DNA from: Sedimentisphaerales bacterium
GTDB taxonomy: Bacteria; Planctomycetota; Phycisphaerae; Sedimentisphaerales; Anaerobacaceae
Direction: 5' to 3'
DNA length: 47,634 nucleotides
Assembly (NCBI GenBank): GCA_016932095.1
Contig: JAFGDN010000070.1
Span: 1 to 47,634 of the forward strand
The position numbers and the translations under genes were made by a program. A model generated the notes under the pieces. That model ran no database searches. It was not told the DNA's origin and saw only the letters and a list, made by a program, of their open reading frames with translations. Below are positions 41,430-47,634 of the stretch, piece after piece (positions within the stretch are counted from its first letter, which is position 1; each line of letters starts with the position of its first letter).

Positions 41430-42359
41430 ATGTCTCAAACTGCTATAAAAGTCCAAAACGTCGGCAAGAACTTCGGCAAGGTCTGCGCGGTACAAGACCT
41501 GAGCTTCGATGTCGCGGCCAACACCTGCTTCGGGCTTTTGGGGCCAAACGGGGCGGGCAAGACCACGATGATGAAAATCATCTATGGCAAGTGCACCCTC
41601 GACAACTCAAACGGCTCTTGCGTCAATGTTTTCGGTTATAACCCTGTAACCGATGAGCTTGCCATAAAATATCTTTCCGGCGTCGTTCCGCAGGATGACA
41701 ATCTCGACGACGAGCTGAACGTAGTTCAAAATCTGCGGATTTACGCGAAGTTTTATGCCCTGTCGGCAAAGAATACTAATGAACGAATAAAGTACCTGCT
41801 CGATTTCCTGGAACTGACGGAAAAACGCAAGGCCAGCATCAAGCATCTTTCGGGCGGGATGAAACGCCGGCTGATTATCGCCCGCGCCCTTCTCAACAAT
41901 CCGAAACTGCTCATCCTCGATGAGCCGACAACAGGCCTTGACCCGCAGGTGCGACACCTGATTTGGGACAAGCTCAGACAGCTTAAAAAGCAGGGCACGA
42001 CCATTTTGCTGACGACCCATTATATGGAGGAGGCCTTCGCCCTGTGCGATGCGGTCCTGATTATGGACAGGGGCAGGGAAGTAATACAGGGAACCCCCGC
42101 GGAGCTGCTTGAGCGAAACATCGAAAAATTCGTGCTTGAGCTTACCGGCAGCCACGCGATAAGCGACATTGAAGAACCCGTTAAAACCGGGATTCGTGTT
42201 GACCGCGGCCAGGAAAGCACCCGACTTTACAGCAACGACGCCGACCGGCTCAAACGGCTGGCGGCAAAACTCGAAGGCGCCCATTATTTTTTGAGACAGA
42301 CCAATCTCGAAGACGTCTTTTTGAAGGCAACAGGCAGGGAGCTTAATGAGAAACAATAA
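41430..42359 (+). CDS. ABC transporter ATP-binding protein (NodI type)
   Basis: 309 aa from ATG 41430; a GTG five codons upstream (41415), with GAGG before it, is an alternative. Walker A GPNGAGKT (38-45), signature LSGGM (140-144), Walker B LLILDEP (160-166) and the switch histidine in LLTTHYMEEAF are all present. Best fit is the ABC-2/NodI-type exporter family. It drives the permease encoded next, with which it overlaps by 14 bp. Substrate unknown; lipid-linked sugar or drug export are usual for the family. Confidence 0.93.
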   Translation: MSQTAIKVQNVGKNFGKVCAVQDLSFDVAANTCFGLLGPNGAGKTTMMKIIYGKCTLDNSNGSCVNVFGYNPVTDELAIKYLSGVVPQDDNLDDELNVVQNLRIYAKFYALSAKNTNERIKYLLDFLELTEKRKASIKHLSGGMKRRLIIARALLNNPKLLILDEPTTGLDPQVRHLIWDKLRQLKKQGTTILLTTHYMEEAFALCDAVLIMDRGREVIQGTPAELLERNIEKFVLELTGSHAISDIEEPVKTGIRVDRGQESTRLYSNDADRLKRLAAKLEGAHYFLRQTNLEDVFLKATGRELNEKQ

Positions 42360-43137
42360 CGCTTATCCCTATCCTCCGCTTGCCAGCCGATTGTATGGCG
42401 TTTGGTTTCGCCATATGCGGGTCTATACGCAGAACATCTTCAGCAACGGCCTGCCGCCATTCCTGGAGCCGATTTTGTTTTTAGCGGGTATCGGCCTGGG
42501 CCTCGGCAAATACATAACTGAGTCGATGGAAGGGCTTGCCTATATTGAGTTTTTAGGCACCGGACTGCTTATGACCTCGGCGATGTTTACGGCGACATTC
42601 GAGTGCACGTTCGGCACGTTTATCCGGCTCGAGTTTGAGAAGGTTTACGACGGGATGCTGGCCGCTCCTGTCACGGCCAATAACCTCATTATCGGCGAAA
42701 TGCTCTGGGCGGGCACCAAGGGTTTGTTTTTCTCGTTCGCGGTCTTGTGCATACTGGCTTTGTTCGGCATAGTGTCGCTGCCGAAGAGTTTGCTTGCGCC
42801 GTTTGTCGGCTTCATTACGGGATTGATGTTCTCGACGCTTGCTCTTTTGGTGACGTCATTTGTCAAGACGATTAACCATTTCAATTTTTATTTCACCGGC
42901 TTAATATCGCCGATGTTTTTCTTTTCGGGCGTGGTATTTCCCATTTCAAACCTGCCCGGTTACGTGCGGCCTTTCGCCGAGGTCGTCCCGCTTACTCATT
43001 CGGTTCGTCTCGTCCGCGCTGTCTGCACGCACCGGTATTCGCCGCATCTGCTGTTTGACCTGCTTTACATTATCGTTTTCACCCTTGTCATCGGGTATTT
43101 TGCCGTCAGACGCCTCAAAAAACGGCTGGTTTATTGA
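42346..43137 (+). CDS. ABC-2-type permease (NodJ type)
   Basis: 263 aa with six membrane helices, of the NodJ/ABC-2 permease layout. Typical positions: EPILFLAGIGLGLGKYI early, FECTFGTFIRLEFEKVYDGM between helices 2 and 3, MFFFSGVVFPISNLPGYVRP and VVPLTHSVRLVRAVC near the end. It forms the membrane part of the exporter with the ATPase encoded upstream. Its end overlaps the convergent CPBP gene by 7 bp. Confidence 0.92.
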   Translation: MRNNNAYPYPPLASRLYGVWFRHMRVYTQNIFSNGLPPFLEPILFLAGIGLGLGKYITESMEGLAYIEFLGTGLLMTSAMFTATFECTFGTFIRLEFEKVYDGMLAAPVTANNLIIGEMLWAGTKGLFFSFAVLCILALFGIVSLPKSLLAPFVGFITGLMFSTLALLVTSFVKTINHFNFYFTGLISPMFFFSGVVFPISNLPGYVRPFAEVVPLTHSVRLVRAVCTHRYSPHLLFDLLYIIVFTLVIGYFAVRRLKKRLVY

Positions 43138-43976
43138 CCTAAGGCGACGAAGACGCTTAAGGCGTTGAACATTGAATGAAGCAAAACCGGGCGAAAAAGT
43201 GAGCCGGTTTTTTCGTATGAGTAGCCCAGGCACAGGGAAAGCATAAACAGCGCCGGCCAGTGCTGCGGGTTTTCGTGAAAGATGATGAAAACAAGCGAGG
43301 TTAAAACAATCGCCGGCCAGGGCCGAGTGATATACGACCGCAGAAGCGTCTGGAATATCCCGCGGAAAACCATTTCCTCGGTAACAGGCACAATCAAAAT
43401 CGTCGCGATGAGAATCAAAACCCGGACTGAAAGCTGCGGATAGGCCGTTATTTGCCTTAGCCCCTCGTGCTGCTGGATATGAAAATCAGGGCCGATGATG
43501 AGCTTGCCGGCTATGGTCGTCAGGAAAAGTGCGGCAAAAAGGACCGGCAGAATCGCAAGCAGGTTGAGCAATGCCGCGAGCAGGTCGCCGCCGATTGTTT
43601 TGGGATTAAGTCCGAAGCCCTTTAGCCCGCGGGCAAAGTGCAGCCGGCCTATGACCAAAATTGTAGTAATCGGCGGGGCCGCCGCCAGTATCATTATAAG
43701 ATTCTCCGTTAAGGTATCCTGCCAGCCGGATAAATCCGGGAAAACCGTTTTTTTCGCGGAGTCAAGCGCCCAAAACGCAGCAATCCATATAATAAACGGT
43801 ATTAACGCCAGATGTATCGGCATATTGTTTCGCCGCGAAGGCGCATTGGCCAGCGATTGAACGCCGAAAGACGTTCTGATTAGCCATATTGCCAGAACGG
43901 TTATCCCTGCCGGGCATACGATTAAATCAACGATGGTTACCTGGCCTGCAAGCTCTTGAATAATCTCTTTAAACAC
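43131..43976 (-). CDS. CPBP-family intramembrane metalloprotease
   Basis: 281 aa, eight or so hydrophobic helices. All three conserved motifs are there: EE-x3-R (E200-E201, R205 in TEEMVFRG), F-x3-H (FIIFH, 230-234) and H-x3-N (H267, N271 in HSMFN). The family (Abi/Rce1-like) cleaves membrane proteins or prenylated peptides; in bacteria the substrates are seldom known. It starts at GTG 43976, with AAGGA about 10 bases upstream. Convergent with the ABC permease gene and divergent from murA. Confidence 0.92.
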   Translation of the reverse strand: MFKEIIQELAGQVTIVDLIVCPAGITVLAIWLIRTSFGVQSLANAPSRRNNMPIHLALIPFIIWIAAFWALDSAKKTVFPDLSGWQDTLTENLIMILAAAPPITTILVIGRLHFARGLKGFGLNPKTIGGDLLAALLNLLAILPVLFAALFLTTIAGKLIIGPDFHIQQHEGLRQITAYPQLSVRVLILIATILIVPVTEEMVFRGIFQTLLRSYITRPWPAIVLTSLVFIIFHENPQHWPALFMLSLCLGYSYEKTGSLFRPVLLHSMFNALSVFVALGQ

Positions 43977-44065
43977 CTCAGAAGATTCCTTTATGAAACA
44001 GCGTTTTTTTGGTAAATTGAATCAAATTAAAGAACTCAGGGCCTGTTTTTGCAAGGGAAATAAAT

Positions 44066-45334
44066 ATGGATGTATTCCGCATCGAAGGACCGGTTCGATT
44101 GAGCGGCACAATAACCGTCAATGGTTCAAAAAATGCGTCGCTTCCGATTATGGCCGCGGCGGTCCTGGCGCCGGGGAAATCCCGGCTCAAGGGCGCTCCC
44201 CGGCTTTCAGATATAACGGTTTTTGCACAATTGCTTGAAGACATCGGCTGCAAGGTATCTACCGAATCCGATGGCACAGTTTCTATCGATTCGACGTCAA
44301 TAGGCAAACCCGTCGGTGAATACGACATTGTCCGCAAAATGCGGGCGGGTATTTGTATATTAGGCCCGCTTCTGGCCCGCGTCGGTCGGGCGCAGGTCTC
44401 AATGCCCGGCGGCTGCGCAATCGGCTATCGACCGGTCGATATTCACCTTCGCGGCCTTCGGGAATTAGGCGCACAAATCCGCCTCGAAAACGGGTACATC
44501 GTCGCCGACGCTATGCGAGGTCTTTGTGGCAACGAGATTTTTCTTGGCGGGCCTTTCGGCTCGACCGTATTGGGAACCGCCAATGTGATGATGGCTGCGA
44601 CATTGGCAAAAGGCACAACCGTTATCGAATCCGCCGCCTGTGAGCCCGAGATTACCGACCTTGCCAACTGCCTCAATACGATGGGGGCTAAAATAACGGG
44701 TATCGGCTCGCCTCGCCTCGTAATAGAGGGCGTTAAACAGCTTAAACCCTTCGATTACCAGGTCATACCCGACCGCATTGAGGGCGGGACATTTATGGTT
44801 GCCGCCGCCATCACGAAGGGCTGCCTGCACATACGAAACTGCCGGCTCGGCGACCTTATGGCCGTCGCCGCGCTGCTTCGCAATATCGGAGTAACGGTCG
44901 AGACCGAAAACTCCGGCTGCATCGTCGCCTGCTCAGGTCCCGTCAAACCCACCGATATTACAACACAGCCATACCCGGGCTTTCCTACAGACCTTCAGGC
45001 GCAGTTTATGGCTTTACTGGCTTTGGCCGAAGGCAACAGCATTATTATCGAAAAAATCTTCACAGACAGGTTTATGCACGTTGCCGAGCTTGCCCGAATG
45101 GCCGCAGACCTGCGAAAAGAGGGCTCCGCGGTAATTGTATCGGGCGTGAAAAAGCTCATAGCCGCCCCTGTAATGGCTTCTGATTTGCGTGCCTCAGCGG
45201 CCCTTGTCCTGGCGGGATTGGCTGCCGAGGGCACAACGGTTGTCAACAGGGTTTATCATATCGACCGCGGTTACGAAAAAATAGAGGAACGCCTCAACCC
45301 CGTGGGCGCCAAAATAATCCGCGAGAGCGACTAA
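44066..45334 (+). CDS. murA: UDP-N-acetylglucosamine 1-carboxyvinyltransferase
   Basis: 422 aa, normal length. It starts peptidoglycan synthesis by adding enolpyruvate to UDP-GlcNAc. Seen: K22-N23 in VNGSKNASLP, the active-site Cys117 in MPGGCAIGYRPVD (the fosfomycin target), a PDRIEGGTFMVAAAI loop, and GFPTDLQAQFMAL in the second domain. AAGGGA precedes the ATG. Planctomycetes were once doubted to have peptidoglycan; presence of an intact MurA together with dapA/dapB fits an ordinary wall. Transcription ends at 45338-45357. Confidence 0.97.
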   Translation: MDVFRIEGPVRLSGTITVNGSKNASLPIMAAAVLAPGKSRLKGAPRLSDITVFAQLLEDIGCKVSTESDGTVSIDSTSIGKPVGEYDIVRKMRAGICILGPLLARVGRAQVSMPGGCAIGYRPVDIHLRGLRELGAQIRLENGYIVADAMRGLCGNEIFLGGPFGSTVLGTANVMMAATLAKGTTVIESAACEPEITDLANCLNTMGAKITGIGSPRLVIEGVKQLKPFDYQVIPDRIEGGTFMVAAAITKGCLHIRNCRLGDLMAVAALLRNIGVTVETENSGCIVACSGPVKPTDITTQPYPGFPTDLQAQFMALLALAEGNSIIIEKIFTDRFMHVAELARMAADLRKEGSAVIVSGVKKLIAAPVMASDLRASAALVLAGLAAEGTTVVNRVYHIDRGYEKIEERLNPVGAKIIRESD

Positions 45335-45337
45335 CCT

Positions 45338-45360
45338 AAAAAGGGCACTCCCTTTTTCAC
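45338..45360 (+). terminator. Terminator of murA
   Basis: AAAAAGGG (45338-45345) pairs with CCCTTTTT (45350-45357) around CACT, four bases after the murA stop. Also usable on the opposite strand for the converging gene. Confidence 0.75.
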
Positions 45361-45440
45361 CTGTCGGACTTGCATGCCCGTGCCTGCCTCCGCGTCTCTC
45401 GACGCGAGCCGGCAGGTGAGCACTTGGCAGGGATCTGACG

Positions 45441-46853
45441 TTAATTTGACGAATCGTTCGGCTCGGTCTTGATATCATTTTTTTCAGGTAAAGGCGACTT
45501 TTTAACGGACTCGAGACGTTCTATATAGTCAAGGATTTTTTGTGCTTCCTCACGGACATTTGGGTCTTCGTCATTTTTGAGAATCGTTGCTGTATCTTTT
45601 AATTCGTTCGGGTCCTTAGCCAAAAGGTGTTCCAGAACCTGCAGAGACATCAATCTAATGCTATCTGACTCATATCCAAGAAGTTCTTTTAATGCCTCGA
45701 TATCTTTTGCCTTTGCAGCTTTTCTGAACTTCTGAACGCCACCCTCAAAGCCACCCTTTTCTCGTATTATCTTTCTCGTGCCATTAGGATCGACTTCAAC
45801 AATCTCATAGTCAACAGGCGGACTGAATGTAAATGTCTCTTTTGGAATAGGAACATTTATTTGAACATTTTGAATCTGATAATGCTCACTATACTTTACT
45901 TTCCCTTCCTTGTCATATCTTGTTTCTATAACATTGTGTGGAAATCCTTGTGAATCAAAATCACGACATATTCTTGTTGATATAAGTTGGTGCATTGCGA
46001 CATTACGAGTTTCATGGTAATAAACTCTTGAGTAATCCTCCTTGGCACAAACCATAATTGATTTCAAAAACGGATCGTTTGAATCTTTTGCATAGAATCC
46101 CATTAGAACCTTTTCTTTTACATTAGGATCATTTTCATCGGGACTGATTTCAATGCTCATACCATCAAGTTTACCGGAACACATTTGGTCTATTTTTGTC
46201 GTATTGACTTCGTAAGGTCCTTGTGGCAGGCCGCTTTTGGAAATTCCCAGTTTCATTTTTAAAAATAAAGCATTGGGAATCATCGCAAAACTTGTTACTG
46301 GGGCTTTTGAAACGTCTTGTTTTTCTTTGATATTTATGCTTCTTTTTGTTGCATTTTTGCCCTCATAGTTATATTCAAATCGCTCAATGGTCCCATTCGG
46401 GTCTGCCACCTCAATAGAGGAGAACTGGAAGGGTATATTGGAATCAAATGGCCTAAGCGAACAACCCCAAATATCGGCTCTATCTACTCTAAGACGATTT
46501 TCCTCGAAACGAATTCTGTAAGTGACTTTTCTCCCCCCTTCTTTTTGTTCGCCAAGAAAACGGCTGACGTTCTTTTGCACTGTTTCTTCCCTATGTTGTG
46601 CTAAATAGGGTGACGATTTTTCATTTGTACCATGAAGTTGGTCATACGCATCTTCATATATCTTCCGTATATCCTGTTCGGTTTTTGTGTTGTCTTCAAA
46701 TGTCACACAGTATGTCACATCCATAGTTATAGGAGGTGACTTCCAAGCGGCCGCTACAAGTTTTTCCGCCTGTTCATGGGTTGGAAATCCTGATACATTG
46801 TCTATAATACAAATGTTAAAAGCTATGAACATAATGATAATTGTCTTCTTCAT
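45441..46853 (-). CDS. Exported protein with a C-terminal HEAT-like segment
   Basis: 470 aa. AAAGGAGA is 6-8 bases before the ATG. Signal peptide 1-22. The central 300 residues are beta-rich with repeated antiparallel strand patterns (EENRLRVDRADIWG, QVTYRIRFEE-like), reminiscent of LolA/outer-membrane lipoprotein-sorting folds, but no clear family. Residues about 395-455 form two HEAT-like helical hairpins (LKELLGYESDSIRLMSLQVL, LKNDEDPNVREEAQKILDYI). The tail is Pro/Asp/Lys-rich. It lies 27 bp behind the Asp-Thr-repeat gene and is probably co-transcribed. Function unknown. Confidence 0.75.
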   Translation of the reverse strand: MKKTIIIMFIAFNICIIDNVSGFPTHEQAEKLVAAAWKSPPITMDVTYCVTFEDNTKTEQDIRKIYEDAYDQLHGTNEKSSPYLAQHREETVQKNVSRFLGEQKEGGRKVTYRIRFEENRLRVDRADIWGCSLRPFDSNIPFQFSSIEVADPNGTIERFEYNYEGKNATKRSINIKEKQDVSKAPVTSFAMIPNALFLKMKLGISKSGLPQGPYEVNTTKIDQMCSGKLDGMSIEISPDENDPNVKEKVLMGFYAKDSNDPFLKSIMVCAKEDYSRVYYHETRNVAMHQLISTRICRDFDSQGFPHNVIETRYDKEGKVKYSEHYQIQNVQINVPIPKETFTFSPPVDYEIVEVDPNGTRKIIREKGGFEGGVQKFRKAAKAKDIEALKELLGYESDSIRLMSLQVLEHLLAKDPNELKDTATILKNDEDPNVREEAQKILDYIERLESVKKSPLPEKNDIKTEPNDSSN

Positions 46854-46880
46854 TTATTATCTCCTTTTATTGCAGCAAAA

Positions 46881-47634
46881 CTAAGGGTAACAGAATTTCA
46901 TTCCCGGCTTCCAATCAACAATATCTTCTTGATACGGGAAGGAACAACTCTCCCATTCATAACAATGGATACACTGCTCGATGTAAAAACATGCATGAGG
47001 TTCTACGCAAGTGTAATCGGCAGTGATCAACTCAACTAAACACGCACAGCAGGAAAACTCATCCACACCCCCTGACAATATGCATGAGATACAATCGCTT
47101 GTCTGCATCCCGACATCAATTGCGCAAGCAATAATAGCACTTACATTCACTCCATCCCCCCTGCAGAACGTATGAACACCCACATTTACATTATAAGCCA
47201 TAGGAGTTCCACATATTCCCATTTCACCATGTGCTGGTTCTTCGCCTGTAAAATGTGAATGTTCCACTTTTATCCAGACATGGCTTGAATAACATCTTCC
47301 CATTTCGTCATTGCACACAGGACAATAAGGTAATGAATTTGGATAATGGTCAACCCACGCAGAACAGGTATCACAATCAGTATCTGTATCGGTATCAGTA
47401 TCTGTATCGGTATCAGTGTCCGTATCGGTATCTGTTCCGGTTCCTGTGTCCGTATCAGTATCCGTGTTTGTATTTGTGTCGGTGTTAGTATCCGTATCCG
47501 TACTTGTATCCGTTTCTGTGCTCGTGTCTGTGTCGGTACTCGTATCTGTGCTGGTTTCTGTGCCTGTATCCGTATCCGTGCTGGTGTCGGTGCTTGTGTC
47601 CGTATCTGTATCGGTGTCTGTATCGTCAACGCAG
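46881..47634 (-). CDS. Exported Cys-rich protein with an Asp-Thr repeat, 5' end missing
   Basis: 250 residues lie in the window; the start codon is beyond the right edge. The first 84 residues (47376-47627) are almost purely alternating Asp-Thr, with S, E, N or G now and then. The rest is Cys-rich: CDTCSAWVDHYP, YCPVCNDEMGRCYSS, CISCILSGGVDEFSCCACLV, CFYIEQCIHCYEWESC. Alternating DT stretches are flexible, acidic linkers likely to bind calcium or be glycosylated. The cysteine clusters suggest disulfides or metal binding. The GTG inside the Cys-rich part (47318) is not a start. It is followed at 27 bp by the HEAT-tail gene. Confidence 0.8.
   Translation of the reverse strand, partial: CVDDTDTDTDTDTSTDTSTDTDTGTETSTDTSTDTDTSTETDTSTDTDTNTDTNTNTDTDTDTGTGTDTDTDTDTDTDTDTDTDTDCDTCSAWVDHYPNSLPYCPVCNDEMGRCYSSHVWIKVEHSHFTGEEPAHGEMGICGTPMAYNVNVGVHTFCRGDGVNVSAIIACAIDVGMQTSDCISCILSGGVDEFSCCACLVELITADYTCVEPHACFYIEQCIHCYEWESCSFPYQEDIVDWKPGMKFCYP
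47376..47627 (-). repeat. Asp-Thr coding repeat (6-bp period)
   Basis: The plus strand is a run of GTATCG/GTATCT/GTGTCC-type hexamers with variation mainly in third codon positions, so that the Asp-Thr pattern is preserved while DNA identity drifts. About 42 hexamers. It continues at least to the window edge. Confidence 0.85.

Noticed and set aside
47270-47629. 119-codon frame rich in Ile, Gln, Thr, Arg
   Set aside because: It is the shifted reading of the Asp-Thr repeat; the DT frame joins a Cys-rich protein and is the credible one.

Overview
The window looks like a chromosome segment from a member of the Planctomycetota, probably an anaerobic Phycisphaerae/Sedimentisphaerales-type bacterium. 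The 5' third of a 16S rRNA gene at the left edge has a 338-region site beginning GCAGCC, as planctomycete-type sequences do, not GCTGCC. The secreted proteins carry C-terminal EF-hand/dockerin-like repeats, a PEP-CTERM anchor, GLUG repeats and nested LamG/ASH/BACON domains typical of that group. Many intergenic stretches are quasi-periodic 'word' repeats. No phage, CRISPR array or IS transposase was seen.

Layout. 1-700: 16S rRNA (minus) with a structured leader and its promoter. 1.0-2.9 kb: secreted RCC1-like propeller protein. 3.2-4.3 kb: a strong promoter driving a five-hairpin RNA, purine-rich repeats, then an HNH-AP2 endonuclease. 4.4-6.8 kb: pdxJ-dapA (minus), divergent from a pgsA-like gene, with a promoter visible for each. 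7.2-12.3 kb: a 1030-aa HEAT-repeat exported protein, pyrK and a PEP-CTERM protein. 12.8-18.1 kb: a 1762-aa multidomain secreted subtilisin, divergent from an ECF-like sigma factor with a C-terminal membrane domain. 19.3-20.5 kb: a Cys/Met-metabolism PLP enzyme. 20.6-20.7 kb: a 119-nt almost continuous hairpin. 20.9-24.2 kb: three exported proteins in a row. 24.4 kb: a DUF5684 membrane protein.

25.0-32.5 kb is a tightly packed operon: TetR regulator, TolC-like lipoprotein, periplasmic adaptor, RND pump, PG0541/PII-like protein and 6-phosphogluconolactonase. It is preceded by eight exact 13-bp tandem units, each with an ACA-NN-TGT dyad, ending just before the tetR ribosome-binding site. This is the most striking regulatory structure in the window. 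32.5-35 kb holds a MITE-like element, a PilZ protein and small genes. 35.0-38.7 kb (minus) holds a TMTC-like membrane/TPR protein, a GT9 glycosyltransferase and the frameshifted, internally deleted remnant of a second TMTC-like gene. 39-41.4 kb: a disrupted small membrane gene, a probably leaderless DUF3795 gene, dapB and a small membrane protein. 41.4-43.1 kb: a NodI/NodJ-type ABC exporter pair. Then come a CPBP protease, murA and, at the right edge, two co-directional exported-protein genes, the first with an 84-residue Asp-Thr repeat and truncated by the window end.

Functionally, housekeeping genes (lysine/diaminopimelate, vitamin B6, phospholipid, pyrimidine, peptidoglycan) are interleaved with large, repeat-rich exported proteins of unknown role. 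Low-complexity word repeats recur between genes and in places have become coding sequence.
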